Assembly (NCBI GenBank): GCA_029204225.1
Contig: CM055092.1
Coordinates: forward strand, 25,462,288-25,526,287
DNA from: Diphasiastrum complanatum
Taxonomy: Eukaryota; Streptophyta; Lycopodiopsida; Lycopodiales; Lycopodiaceae
Direction of reading: 5' to 3'
DNA: 64,000 nt
Shown here: positions 11,431-23,039 of the stretch, one piece after another
Layout of the letters: every line of letters begins with the position of its first letter
Position numbering within the stretch: position 1 is the stretch's first letter
Position numbers and translations under genes: made by a program
The notes under the pieces: model-generated
The model's database searches: none
Seen by the model: only the letters and a program-made list of their open reading frames with translations
Told to the model about the DNA's origin: nothing

Positions 11431-11661
11431 TCAAGAATTTGTACTACTAGCCGAACCAATTGATTGTAATGGAATCTCTAGAGAAGGTTGTGTCACTTCT
11501 ATATAGCGAGTACATAAAGCATCAATAAGGCGCCAGAATCTATCAACAGTGAGCTCATGGCCTTCAAAGTAACTACAATCTCCACATTGCTGTAATCTGA
11601 TCAAGATATCAATAGGATATTGGTAAGGATATATCTCAGAAGAATAGACATAGTGGCTCAT
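11431..11661 (-). CDS. Conserved small ORF in left palindrome arm, function unknown
   Basis: This 76-codon frame reads MSHY.YSSEIYPY and continues with DILIRLQQCGDCSYFEGHEL and CTRYIEVTQPSLEIPLQS. The right-arm counterpart at 20628-20921 (plus) is open for 97 codons and shares most residues, with differences at scattered positions. Shared reading frames in two diverged copies give modest support for former coding sequence. The family is not recognised and a transposon origin is likely. Confidence 0.35.
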   Translation of the reverse strand: MSHYVYSSEIYPYQYPIDILIRLQQCGDCSYFEGHELTVDRFWRLIDALCTRYIEVTQPSLEIPLQSIGSASSTNS

Positions 11662-11813
11662 AGTTCCCTCTCAGATCACTTGACATACATCACCAAAAGA
11701 CGGTGTGAAGTCAAGGTCTGTCATATAGACGTCTAACCTACTTTTAGTAGTGAATTGTAATAGTGACTGAGACTCTCTTTAGCTGGTATGGTACTGAATT
11801 GTCTACGTTTCTC

Positions 11814-12059
11814 TTAAGATTCTATCCTCCAGAATAGGATCAGAATTATGACATCTCTTGTTCTCCTCGGATCTATGATGGGTAAAATAAAAGGCTCAGT
11901 TGATTCCATTATCTTCTCGAGCTCACTACTATAATAATATATCTCAATGAGGATAATCTCCAAGCTTTTATAGGAGATGGGGAGGGCTTTGCCACCTTCG
12001 AATGATGCCAAAGTGGTGGTTATATCATAATCATACCATAAATTTTTTTTGCTCACCAC
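11814..12059 (-). CDS. Conserved small ORF in left palindrome arm (LWYDYDITTTLASF)
   Basis: This 81-codon frame begins MVSKKNLWYDYDITTTLASF and has GGKALPISYKSLEI and EPFILPIID. Two further copies exist in the right arm (19537-19791 and 20293-20523, plus), both open with mostly conservative changes. A TATAAAAGCTT string overlaps its middle, so the frame may instead be a promoter-bearing leader of a retroelement. Function is unknown. Confidence 0.35.
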   Translation of the reverse strand: MVSKKNLWYDYDITTTLASFEGGKALPISYKSLEIILIEIYYYSSELEKIMESTEPFILPIIDPRRTRDVIILILFWRIES

Positions 12060-13160
12060 CCATGTGCTTTTGTCATTTATCTTTTACTCCCATTTAAGTG
12101 TGCATCGAGTCCTTGCATCTTATTGGACCATGTTTAGACTTTGCAATTGTGGAAGGTGGGGAAGGGTTGACTTGCCCATTTTGTCATTTTCTATTTTCTC
12201 ATTGCAAGGTAAGACCCACTGACCAAAGTCAAGAGTCTTTAAGATTGTGGTCTCCTCTCGTCTCTTATACAAGGAAGGGGAGACTCTTCTTTTTCTTTTC
12301 TTTTCTCTTTTTATTTTGTCAAGTTGAAATGTCCCATAGCAGTTGCGGTGGGTCACACCCGTTTAGGACCGTCCTTGTCTTTGGAGGGTTGCACCTTGTA
12401 TGTCAAGGATCTAACCTTTGCTCCCAATATCAAGTTGAGTGCCTGAACTGTTATTGCTTCTCTTAGATCAGCTTTGTTGGCTTCTTGGTGATTTGCATAG
12501 GAATCTTTGCTGATGCTCTGATGTCGATTCTCTTCAACTCTTTGGTCTCAGATTTCTTTTTGGGTTTCAAGGAAAAGGACGTCCTGCAAAATCTCAGATA
12601 TCTTTTTATATTGATAAAAATCCGAGGTTACATAGATGAAATCAGGCGTACATTAGCCGAAATAAAACTTGATAGCCAATTCTAAGGCTATTTTTAAAAA
12701 ACCCTGTAGTTCTTTTATTTGTCAAACTGGGACTCCTTCGGCATAGGCTATACTGTCACACTTTGATTTAATCAACTTCTCTTAGTAACCATACAAGTTA
12801 TTGCATAAAACTTTGAAAATTAGCTCGATTTTGTGTGCTAAAAAATCGGCTAACACTTTGGCGACTTTCACTGGGGATGAGGCCACTCCCCACATAATGG
12901 ACCTAGCAAAATTTTTCTTATAAGGATCTACGGAGGCTCAGTACACTCCATTGTGTAACTCTTTGTGAACTTCATAGTAACGTAGTTTAGAACCACTGGT
13001 TCATAATTTTCTTATCCATTGGGCATGGAGTCTGGTTCTCAGCAACAATATCCAAGGCTAGTGATGAGCCCTAGAATCAAGTAGTGACAGATCTTCATGA
13101 TACCTACATTACATCCACCTATGTTGGCTTATGATCCCACTCTTATCTGACTTTCTATAT
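12060..13160. other. Left-arm sequence without an assignable gene
   Basis: Short frames (12098-12466 plus, 12120-12356 minus) overlap each other on opposite strands and are rich in Phe/Arg/Lys from a T/C-rich tract, so neither is trusted. The stretch is conserved in the right arm. A part of it (TTAGCCGATTTTTT, TATAGCC.A..G.GTCCCAGT) also resembles 55290-55450, which suggests an LTR-type origin. Confidence 0.4.
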
Positions 13161-13530
13161 GTTACCTCCATGAATGCGTGATATCAAGAAGAAAAGCAAA
13201 AAAATAATTAGCTTAATAGAAAAGAAGACAATGAACTTTATACTCGAAGCCTACTACTTGACGTAAGTCAAAAATAGTGTCACTAATAGATAAATTAGTT
13301 GCTCCTGCAAATTGAGCTTGTCAAATATTTGAAAGTGTTTGAAAATGTTACAATGCAATATAAATACATCGATGCTAGAAAGATACAATGGTGGATGTGA
13401 TGTAACATTTTGTCCCTACCATTTTACAACAAGCTTTGCAAATAAGGACAAAAATTATTATATTATTTATGAGACAACCATATGTTTTTAAAGCAAAGGG
13501 GATTAAGTTTTTACCAAACGCATGGTCATT

Positions 13531-13716
13531 CTAATCTTGCGCCTTCTCTTGAGCTTTGTGAGATGCAATAGCCCCTTGTGTGATTGAAGAACAATGAATG
13601 AGGTATTGTCGAGAGGGATCACCAATAGCAACATCACACAGAGTACAAAGGTTAATGACAAACAAGTCATAGGAGAGTTGCAAGAGTGGAAGAATTGGAC
13701 ATGCAACCAACGACAA
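13531..13716 (-). pseudogene. Captured gene fragment 1 in repeat X (GDPSRQYL motif)
   Basis: The minus frame shows DVAIGDPSRQYLIHCSSITQ followed by GAIASHKAQEKAQD. The same peptide, with few changes, is readable in copy 2 (27053-27352, minus) and in part at 17870-17960 (plus, right arm) and 48530-48640. Retention of one frame across copies, with changes that are mostly conservative, supports former coding sequence. I do not recognise the parent protein. Confidence 0.4.
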
Positions 13717-14122
13717 GCTGAGTGAAGGAATAAGTTTGCTATGTGAGAGTATTTTGAAAAAGTAATTGTTGATTTTCCACCAAAGGTTTTAAAAGGAATC
13801 ATAAAAGGCTACACTAGTGGAAGTAGCCATCTAAGAGTGGGAAGATCATGTTGAAAAGCTAAATTGTAGATATCCACATGAGCCACAGAATAAAGAAGAA
13901 GAAACGATTCCAATATGTGGCTTTTCAACGGACTTCAATTGTTGCAAAAAGGTAATGTAATTGTTATTGTTGAACTGAATTTCGCACCACGTTGAACCCA
14001 CGAAGCAATATCAACGTGGCAAACCTTTTGAATTGACAAAATCTTTAAAATTCAAAAGTTCCCGGTTCTTTGCTTTTACTTTTAGGGTTGCGGGGACTGA
14101 ATTCAACAACTACCTGCACAAG

Positions 14123-14239
<117 letters not shown>

Positions 14240-14337
14240 AACTGACGCAGACTTTTCTAAGCGTTCTTTGTCACGTGATACAAGATATGCATTGTGTAGC
14301 AATTTTGTGCAGCAAAATTCATCTGTTTCCCCACGAA

Positions 14338-14830
14338 ATGGAAAATTATCGCTCGAATATCCAGGAAATAGCAAACTCCACGCCTGCTAAGGGTGATGGA
14401 TCACGCCAGATAAGTCATGAAAAGTTTCCAGGACAAGCTCCCAATTTAGGTGACCATGAAGTTGATTCAATTATGCACTCTTTAGGATGGATGCCCTGGG
14501 ATACATACCAGGGTTATAGGGAATATGTAAGGTTTCCCTCTTCTGGAAATATGAGCAATGTAAATATTGTAAAGGTCAAGTATCTCTTACGATTTCAAAA
14601 TCCATAAAAGATGAAAACCTTTTTGACTTTGATGGTGAGAAACTTCGAAGCTGATTCAGGTATAAAGTTGTTCTTTCGCTTTTAATGTTTCTAATGCTAT
14701 TTTTGAGCTTTATAATTATAAAACGCAGGTTGTATGGACCACTATTTCTTGAAAATATAATCGTCTGCAGGTGTCAATGGAATACGTGTTTGGCAGCTGA
14801 ACAAAGATGGGAAATGGCTCCAGAGCTCCG
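14338..14830 (+). pseudogene. Captured gene fragment 2, copy 1 (stop codon and 18-bp deletion)
   Basis: The ATG at 14338 starts a frame with MENYRSN, ISHEKFPGQAP and LGWMPWDTYQGYREY. It ends at 14605-14607, where copy 2 has GAA and this copy has TAA. About 18 bases that copy 2 has just after this point (LPEMQQ) are missing. The donor (CAG|GTATAAAG, intron from 14660) and acceptor (CTGCAG|GTGTC at 14770) are preserved, and exon 2 reads GVNGIRVWQLNKDGKWLQ. Compare the intact frame at 27820-28329. Confidence 0.7.
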
Positions 14831-15510
14831 GTAGATAATAGATCTACAATGTTACGTAGAATCAGTTAAAAATTCTATTTCCCTTCAAAAATATAGAATT
14901 TGTTTGTTCTCCAATGTCTTAGTCTGTGTTGTTCCACTTTTCATTTTGGAACAATAAGTGCTTAGCTTCTAGAATTTCTCACTCAGTTATGCATGGATCT
15001 GGAATCGCTATGCATGTTTATTCCTTCAATAATGAGCACCTCTCTCTCTCTGTCTCTCTCCTTCTCTCTGCATTTCTACGTCTTCAGCAAGTACGCTAGA
15101 ATGATGCTTAATCATTTGCAGAGTTTTGTCTTATAAGCGGAATTGGGTATTACCGAAAATATGGTGATGCGTCAGACTTCACTATGTTAGTCATGAAAGG
15201 ACAGTTTCTTTATTCTCTTTAACTAACGCGCGTTCAATATTCACATACAAACATTCAAAGAGGGATAACTGGGTTGATGATCTGTCATGTAGCAAAATGC
15301 CGGAAGCATAGCCGTCTAGGGCAGATTACGCTCATGTGATGGAGAGTCTGGCCGCTTCATCATATATTGTCTACTTCTTCAAAATTATTTCAAATATTGG
15401 CATACTAACGTTTCTAAAGCATTAGCTAAGATATTCCAGGCGTTCTTAGAAAATATCATCCCATGAGAACTTTGAAATAAAAGGCAGAATTAGTATTAGT
15501 TTGAACTGTA

Positions 15511-15654
15511 AGTTGCATCAAAGTTGCTGGTTGACGGTAAGTTGACTCTCGGCTGCTGTAGAGTATGGAATATTAAAACCTGAGTTGCATCAAAGTTGCT
15601 GGTTGACGGTAAGTTGACTCTCGGCTGCTGTAGAGTATGGAATATTAAAACCTG
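15511..15654 (+). repeat. 72-bp tandem duplication
   Basis: AGTTGCATCAAAGTTGCTGG through GGAATATTAAAACCTG occurs twice (15511-15582 and 15583-15654). The right arm (17180-17255) and X copy 3 (50830-50900) have it once, so the duplication happened in this copy. The frame across it on the minus strand is an artefact. Confidence 0.9.
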
Positions 15655-16029
15655 GTGCCCCAAACTTGATTTGGTGTCACCCATAATTGTCCCCACGTAG
15701 CCTCTGAATCAACTCTAGAGTCAGTGTTCCAGTCTCATTTTGACACTAGGCTAAAGGGCAAATATGAGTTACATGCGATACCACCTGTGAACGTAGCGCT
15801 CGATATTGATAAAGGCACATTGACGGAGAGCGAGGCCTGAGAAACTCGCTAGGAGGATGAATTCAGCTTAGAGGTGTTTTGGGTTGGGAGAAGAGAGGCT
15901 ACTTAGAGCTTTAGCGCCCATGTATAATAAATGATAGGAGTACATGGCTCGGTTTGCTTGCTTTTAAAAACAATTATCCATTCTTGGCTTTTATAACATT
16001 GGCCTTATAATGGATGTACAATGCTAAAT

Positions 16030-16815
16030 CAATCTACTCCTTTTATTGTGTTCAATATTACGTCAGAATATATGCATCTCTGTGATTGTTTTGTAACTTC
16101 ATAAGAAGTACGGGACATCCTGAGCTTAATATCTGGTGTGAGTGACGTAACTTCTAAGTTCATCTAAAAAAAAATGTTCACTCTCAAGTTGTTCAATGGT
16201 ATTCACTTCAGAATCACGTTAACTAATTTAAGAATCTCTTGTAACAGATGGTTACAAGATGGTCGCTGTCAGATCAGTCATTGACGATCAAGACGCAATT
16301 ATGACATTGCTTTCAAGCTTGCCCTCTACATATGAGAACTGCGTGATGATCATATCGATGCACTCAAATTTAACTCTTACTACAGTTATCACCATGTTGC
16401 TAAAAGAAGACAGTCTTCTTCGACTGTCTTCTTTTAGCAACATGGTGATGACTCTAGTAAGAGTTAAATTTGAGTGTGTCGATATGATCATCACGCAGTT
16501 CTCATATGTAGAGGGCAAGCTTGAAAGCAGTGTCATAATTGCGTCTTGATCGTCAATGACTGATCTGACAGCGACCATCTTTTGACCATCTGTTACAAGA
16601 GATTCTTAAATGGGTTAACGTGATTCTGAAGTGAAGACCATTGAACAACTTCAGAGTGAACATTTTTTTTTAGATGAACTTAGAAGTTACGTCACTCACA
16701 CCAGATATTAAGCTTAGGATGTACCGTACTTCTTATGAAGTTACAAAACAATCACAGAGATGCATACATTCTGACGTAATATTGAACAAAATAAAAGGAG
16801 TAGATTGATTTAGCA
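16030..16815. pseudogene. Inverted pair of Copia gag/LTR fragments at the palindrome centre
   Basis: Both arms encode the same gag peptide reading outward-to-centre: VRSVIDDQDAIMTLLSSLPS, then TYENCVMIIS.HSNLTLT and VITMLLKED (16259-16420 plus; 16578-16417 minus). This is the UBN2 part of Copia gag. Farther out, both arms switch abruptly to sequence matching the LTR at about 47320-47385 (ATGCATACATTCT.A.GTAAT). The fragment is therefore an internally deleted piece of the Copia lineage at 45-48 kb. About six differences were counted in the 165 bases nearest the loop. Confidence 0.85.
16396..16441. repeat. Perfect 20-bp stem with 6-nt loop: palindrome centre
   Basis: Arm 16396-16415 (GTTGCTAAAAGAAGACAGTC) is exactly repeated as its reverse complement at 16422-16441, separated by TTCTTC. 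The match continues outward as the giant palindrome. Confidence 0.97.
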
Positions 16816-17451
16816 TTGTACATCCATTACAAGGCCAATGTTATAAAAGCCAAGGATGGATAATTCTTCATAAAAGCAAGCAACCGAACCATGAACTCCC
16901 ATCCTTTATTATACATGGGCGCTAAAGCTCTAAGTAGCCTCTCTTATCCCAACCCAAAACACCTCTAAGCTGAATTCATCCTCCTAGCGAGTTTCTCGGG
17001 CCTCGCTCTCCGTCAATGTGCCTTTATCAATATCGAGCGCTACGTTCACAGGTGGTATCGCATATAACTCATATTTGCCCTTTAGCCTAGTGCAAAATGA
17101 GACTGGAACACTGACTCTAAATCTGATTCAGAGGCTACGTGGGGACAATTATGGGTGACACCAGATGAAGTTTGGGGCACCAGGTTTTAATATTCCATAC
17201 TCTACAGCAGCCGAGAGTCAACTTACCGTCAACCAGCAACTTTGATGCAACTTAGAGTTCAAACTAATACTAATTCTGCCTTTTATTCCAAAGTTCTCAT
17301 GGGATGATATTTTCTAAGAACGCTTGGAATATCTTAGCTAATGCTTTAGAAATGTTAGTATGCCAATATTTGAAATAATTTTGAAGAAGTAAAAAATATA
17401 TGATGAACCGGCCAGACTCTCCATCACATGAGCGTAATCTGCCCTAGACGG

Positions 17452-17655
17452 CTATTCTTCTGGCATTTTGCTACATGACAGATCATCAATAGTTATCCCT
17501 CTTTGAATGTTTGTATGTGAAAATTGATCGCGCGTTAGAAAAAGAGAATAAAGAAACTGTCCTTTCATAGCTAACATAGTGAAGTCTGATGCATCACCAT
17601 ATTTTCGGTAATACCCAATTCCTCTTTTAACCAATAAGACAAAACTCTGCAACAT
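17452..17655 (-). pseudogene. Downstream exon-like part of captured gene 2 (right arm)
   Basis: The minus frame reads QSFVLLVKRGIGYYRKYGD, ASDFTMLAMKGQFLYSLFL and ITIDDLSCSKMPEE, 67 codons. The copies at 15120-15310 and 50410-50610 read the same peptide with stops or shifts (for example, Lys-Arg-stop in copy 3). A stretch just upstream on the + strand (17400-17455), reading downstream on the - strand, encodes ADYAHVMESLAASS in all copies. The family is not recognised. Confidence 0.4.
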
Positions 17656-17695
17656 GATTAAGCATCATTCTAGCGCAGTTGCTGAAGACGTAGAA

Positions 17696-17700
<5 letters not shown>

Positions 17701-17739
<39 letters not shown>
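17701..17739. repeat. GA microsatellite (about 20 units)
   Basis: This is the same site as the short interrupted CT tract at 15040-15070 and the long CT tract at 49652-49772 in the other X copies. Confidence 0.95.
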
Positions 17740-17741
<2 letters not shown>

Positions 17742-18494
17742 GCTCACTATTGAAGGAATAAACATGCATAGCGATTCCAGATCCATGCATAATTGAGTGA
17801 GAAATTCCAGAAGTTAAGCGTGTTGGTTTTGGTTTAGGTTTACTACTCTAGGTGATGTTGCTATTGGTGATCCCTCTCGACAATACCTCCTTCATTGTTC
17901 TTCCATCACACAAGGGGCTATTGCATCGCACAAAGCTCAAGAGAAGGAGAAAGATTAGAATGACCATGCGTTTGGTAAAAAATTAATCCCCTTTGCTTTA
18001 AAAACATATGGTTGCTTCATAGATAATATAATAATTTTTGTCCTTATTTGCAGAGCTTGTTGTAAAATGGTAGGGACAAATTGTTACATCACATCCACCA
18101 TTGTATCTATGTATTTATATTGCATTGCAACATTTTCAAACACTTTCAAATCTTTGACAAGCTCAATTTGCAAGAGCAACTGCTTTATCTATTAGTGACA
18201 CTATAATGACTTACGTCAAGTAGTAGGCTTCGAGTATAAAGTTTATTGTCTTCTTTTTTATTAAGCTAATTATTTTTTTGCTTTTCTTCTTGATATCACA
18301 CATTCATGGAGGTAACGTATAGAAAATCAGATGAGAGTGGGATCATAAGCCAACATAGGTGCATGGGGTGGATGTAATGCAGGTACCATGAAGATCTGTC
18401 ACTATTTGATTCTGGGGCTCATCACTAGCCTTGGATATTGTTGCTGAGAACCAGACTCCATGCCCAATGGATAAGAAAATTATGAACCAGTGCC

Positions 18495-18738
18495 TCTAAA
18501 CTACGTTACTATGAAGTTCACAACGAGTTACACAATGGAGTGTACTGAGCCTGCATAGATCCTTATAAGAAGAATTTTGCTGGGTCAATTGTGTGGGGAG
18601 TGGCCACATCCCCAGTTCTAAACTACGTTACTATGAAGTTCACAAAGAGTTACACAATGGAGTGTACTGAGCCTGCGTAGATCCTTATAAGAAAAATTTT
18701 GCTGGGTCCATTATGTGGGGAGTGGCCACATCCCCAGT
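18495..18738. repeat. 122-bp tandem duplication in right arm
   Basis: TCTAAACTACGTTACTATGA through TGGCCACATCCCCAGT occurs at 18495-18616 and 18617-18738. The left arm has a single copy (about 12880-12990). Confidence 0.92.
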
Positions 18739-18962
18739 GAAAGTCGCCAAAGTGTTAGCCGATTTTTTAGCACACAAAATCGAGCTAATTTTCAAAGTTT
18801 TATGCAATAACTTGTATGGTGTCTAAGAGAAGTTGATTAAATCAAAGTGTGACAATATAGCCCATGCCGAAGGAGTCCCAGTTTGACTAATAAAAGAACT
18901 ACAGAGTTTTTTAACAATAGCCTTAGAATTGGCTATCAAGTTTTATTTTGGCTGATGTACGT

Positions 18963-20630
18963 CTGATTTCGTCTATGTAACCTCGGATTTTTATCAATAT
19001 AAAAAGATATCTGAGATTTTGCAAGACGTCCTTTTCCTTGAAACCCAAAAAGAAATCTGAGACAAAAGAGTTAAAGAGAATCGACATCAGAGCATCAGCA
19101 AATCACTAAGAAGCCAACAAAGCTGGTCTAAGAGAAGCAATAACATTTCAAGCACTCAACTTGATATTGGGAACAAAGGTTAGAACCTTGACAGACAAGG
19201 TGCAATCCTCCAGAGACAAGGACGGTCCTAAATGGGTGTGACCCACCGCAAGTGCTATGGGACATTTCAACTTGACAAAATAAAAAGAGAAAAAAGAAAA
19301 GAAAAAGAAGAATCTCCCCTTCCTTGTATAAGAGACGAGAGGAGACCACAATCTTAAAGACTCTTGACTCTGGTCGATGGGTTTTACCTTGCAATGAGAA
19401 AATAGAAAATGGCAAAATGTGCAAGTCAACCCTTCCCCACCTTCCAAAATCGCAAAATCTAAACATGGTCTAATGAGATGCAAGGCCTCCATGCACACTT
19501 AAATGGGAGTAAAAGATAAATGACAAAAGCACATGGGTGGCGAGCAAAAAATCTTTATGGTATGATTATGAGATAACCACCACTTTGGCTTCATTTCAAG
19601 GTGGCAAAGCCCTCCCCATCTCCTATAAAAGCTTAGAGATTTTCCTCATTGAGATATATTATTATAGTAGCGAGCTCGAGGAGATGATGGAATCAACCAA
19701 GCCTTTTATTTTACCCATCATATTTGAGGAGAACAAGAGATGTCATAATTCTGATCATATTCTAGAGGATAGAGTCTTGAGAGAAACGTAGACATTTTAG
19801 TACCATACCAGCTAAAGAGAATCTCAGTCAGTACTACAATTCACTACTGAAAGTAGGTTAGATGTCTATATGAGGGACCTCAACTTCGCCTGATTTCATT
19901 TATGTAACCTCAGATTTTTATCAATATAAAAAGATATTTGAGATTTTGCAGGATGGTCCTTGACATACAAGGTGCAACCCTTTAGAGACAAGGATGGTCC
20001 TAAACGGGTGTGACCCACAACAAGTGCTATGGGACATTTCAACTTGATAAAATAAAAAGAAGAAGAGTCTCCCCTTCCTTGTATAAGAGAACGAGAGGAG
20101 ACCACAATCTTAAAGACTCTTGACTTTGGTCAATGGGTCTTACCTTTCAATGAGAAAATAGAAAATGACAAAATGGTCAAGTCAACCCTTCCCCACCTTC
20201 CAAAATTGCAAAGTCTAAACACGGTCCAATGAGATGCAAGGACTCGATGCACACTTAAATGAGAGTAAAAGATAAATGATAAAAGCACATGGGTGGTGAG
20301 CAAAAAATCTTTATGGTATGATTATGATATAACCACCACTTTGGATTCATTCCAAGTTGGCAAAGCCCTCCCCATCTCCTATAAAAGCTTGGAGATTGTC
20401 CTCATTGAGATATATTATTATAGTAGCAAACTCGAGGAGATAATGAAAGCAACCGAGCCTTTTATTTTACCCATCATAGATCTGAGGAGAACAAGAGATG
20501 TCATAATTCTAATCCTATTCTAGAGGATAGAATCTTAAGAGAAATGTAGACATTTCAGTACCATACCAGCTAAAGAGAGTCTCAGTCACTACTACAATTC
20601 ACTACTGAAAGTAGATTAGACATCTAGATG
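18963..20630. repeat. Tandem block duplication in right arm (offset about 927 bp)
   Basis: The block from CTGATTTC.T.TATGTAACCTC through the small ORF starting MASKKSLWYDY to AGTA.GTTAGATGTCTA begins at 18963 and again at 19890. The second copy lacks about 190 bases near its start. The left arm has the block once. Confidence 0.88.
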
Positions 20631-20921
20631 ACAGACCTCGACTTCGCACCGTCTTTTGGTGATGTATGTCAAGTGATCCGAGAGGGAACTATGAGCCACT
20701 ATTTCTATTCTTCTGAGATATATCCTTACCTATATCCAAGTGATATCTTGATCAGATTACAACAATGTGAAGATTGTAGTTACTTTGAAGGCCATGAGCT
20801 CACTATTGATAGATTCTGGCACCTTATTCATGCTTTATGTACTCGCTATATAGAAGTGACACAACCTTCTCTAGAGATTCCATTACAATCAACGGGTTCG
20901 GCCAGTAGTACAAATGCTTGA
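20628..20921 (+). CDS. Conserved small ORF, right-arm copy
   Basis: This is the counterpart of 11431-11661 on the other arm, open for 97 codons because an in-frame ATG lies farther upstream (MTDLDFAPSFGDVCQVIREG). The left arm has the same upstream codons but with a stop before MSHY (CAAGTGATCTGAGAGGG against CAAGTGATCCGAGAGGG). Function is unknown. Confidence 0.35.
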   Translation: MTDLDFAPSFGDVCQVIREGTMSHYFYSSEIYPYLYPSDILIRLQQCEDCSYFEGHELTIDRFWHLIHALCTRYIEVTQPSLEIPLQSTGSASSTNA

Positions 20922-21226
20922 GATAGCTCAGAGAGAGAGAACTTCAACGAGTATGATTGGTGAGTAGTTAATGAGTTCCATAGGCAAATGAGATAGAAAT
21001 GCGATTGAGAGTGATTGTATACCCCTTCATAAGTTATGTCCCTAGAGGATTGGAAATCCTTTATTAACTGTGAAGGTACGGTTTGGTTGATAAAACGTGC
21101 CTGGGAGCGCTAGTTAGAATAGAGTTTGAGACATGTATAGCCATTCTCGTAGTAGCATGATATTGGAAGTGTTACACCCTGTTAAGTTATTCCCTATGTT
21201 GATCCCATGGTGAGGAAAAAGCCTAA

Positions 21227-22110
21227 CAATGAAACATAACTTATACATAACACGTAAATCAAGATCCTACAAATTAGAGTAGCATGAACTAGTAAGCATA
21301 AAACATAAATCAGGATACTACGAACTAGGATAGCATGAACTAGTAACCATAAAACATAAACAAATGGCATCATACTTACATGCACATGCACACACACACA
21401 CCCACACCCTAAACCCTAAACCTTAAACACACGGGAAGAGAAAACAAAAAGAGAACATAGCAGAGTGCTAATCAAAACTCCCGAACCGTACAATTATATC
21501 CTATTCCATAATGTCACCACATGCTCCCTTCCTATGGTGTTTGGGCTTTCTTGTGGACCTTATCATCCAACAAGAAACATTTCAACCACACTTTTAACGG
21601 AAGAAAACAAGGGCTACACACCTACCTAGAATTGGGAGTGTTGGTTACCTTTATTCTTTCATGAGCTCTCTCTGTCTCTGTCCCTCCCTCTCTATCTCTA
21701 AGCATGAAACATAACTAATACATAACACATAAATTAAGATCCTACAAATTAAAGTAGCACGAAAGATCCTACAAATTAGAGTAGCATAAAACATCAATCG
21801 AGATACTACGAATTAGGGTAGCATGAACTAGTAAGCATGAAACATAAACAAATGGTATCATACTTACACGCACACGCACACCCACACCCTAAACCTTAAA
21901 CCCTAAACACACATGAAGAGAAAAAAAAAAAAGAACATAGTAAAGTGCTAATCAAAACTCTTGAACCGTATGATAATATCATGTTCTAGAATGTCACCAC
22001 ATGCTCCCTCCTTGCAACGTTTGGGCTTTCTTGTGAAACTTATCGTCCAACATGAAACATTTGAACCACACATTTAACGAAAGAAAACAAGGGGTACACA
22101 CCTTCCTAGA
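21227..22110. repeat. Duplicated palindrome terminus (offset about 474 bp)
   Basis: The right-arm end is present twice: 21227-21640 and about 21701-22110. Both have CATGAAACATAACT.ATACATAACAC, the CCCACACCCTAAACC block, GTGCTAATCAAAACTC and GAACATAG. The left arm has it once. A CT-rich tract separates the copies. Confidence 0.88.
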
Positions 22111-22610
22111 ATTCGGAGTGTTGGTTACCTTTAACTCTCTCTCTCTCTCTTTTATTCCTGCAATCGATTGAACTGTTTGCCATTCAATAAAATTTGATGT
22201 ATACAAATCTGCAAAACCAACAAAAGTATCACAAGAAAAATTTAATTTAAAGAAAATTCTAACACTAAAGAAATTAAATTTGAAAACTTACAATTGCATT
22301 TTCTTCTATCATTTGGATTCAAATCATGAATATTGAGCTCTTTGTGAAGATAAGCATGTTGAACTGAAACCTCCCTGATAGATTGACCGTCATGTGATAC
22401 TTTGAAATCCATTATCCTACCTTTCCAAGAGCTTCTATATATGTTATCGGATCTTTTTCTATTCCGGAATGAGCCTTTTGCAGAGGGCTGTATCAAGATC
22501 CATTGATATTTTTGATATATTCTTGGTATCCATTGATCTTTTGCATTTTCTTCATTGCAAATACTGATTGCCTCAATGGTTCCTCTTGGTCTCTGATTAT
22601 GTGTAGCCAT
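21994..22610 (-). CDS. Two-exon ORF of unknown family, possibly a captured gene start
   Basis: Exon 1 is 22610-22292 (ATG, MATHNQRPRGTIEAISICNE), with WIPRIYQKYQWILIQPSAKG and HDLNPNDRRKCN. A strong donor (GTAAGTTTTC) starts at 22291 and an acceptor (TTTTGCAG) ends at 22209, giving an 83-bp intron. The reading frame continues across the junction into exon 2 as YLYTSNFIEWQTVQSIAG before running into a GA tract and the palindrome terminus (stop at 21994). A phase-consistent intron and 120 codons without simple repeats argue for a genuine coding fragment truncated where the palindrome begins. The family is not recognised, and there is no support for an intact gene. Confidence 0.45.
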
Positions 22611-23039
22611 TAGTCCAAAATATGTGAATGCAAGCTGAGAATTGAGAGAATGAAGAGAATGAGAGGTATACCTAAGAATGACAAGAAGTTCCTAAACTAC
22701 ATGGATTAGTTAACTATAGGTTATGACTATTGACGCCAAATCAACCTTGAGTGTACAAAGACGGGCATCAAAAGAGTATTTGGGTAGTAACTATAGTTCA
22801 ATCACAATTGTTTGTTCTGCCTGGCAAAATATATTTGAAAATCACGAACATTTGGCCGAGAAAGTTAAAAACAATTTTCGTTTGTCAACCACTATTATTG
22901 TTCGTCACAAATGGACACGATTCATTGGGACACATAAGTTGTGAAAGCGTGCAAAGTCAAAAATGACATCTTGACAAAGGGCCCATTTTGAGTTCTAATA
23001 TCCCCTAATGTTACATAAATATATATTTTGTCATAGTTT
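22611..23039. other. Unassigned spacer
   Basis: Two overlapping short plus-strand frames (22723-22966) have no recognisable motif. Nothing else is seen. Confidence 0.4.

Larger units (their letters stand above)
16816..18330 (-). mobile_element. Repeat X, right-arm copy with 1.3-kb deletion
   Basis: This is the reverse complement of copy 1 from its downstream end to its start. At about 17826-17850 the sequence jumps from the region equivalent to 14960 directly to that of 13650. The promoter and both exons of captured gene 2 are therefore missing. Confidence 0.85.

Noticed and set aside
12098-12466. 122-codon plus frame and overlapping minus frame
   Set aside because: Overlap on opposite strands, T/C-rich composition, and stops in the corresponding places of other copies.
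15496-15696. 66-codon minus frame with an internal peptide repeat
   Set aside because: Created by the 72-bp tandem duplication; not open in sister copies.
22715-22966. Two overlapping plus-strand frames of 71-73 codons
   Set aside because: No recognisable motif and they overlap in different frames; left as spacer.
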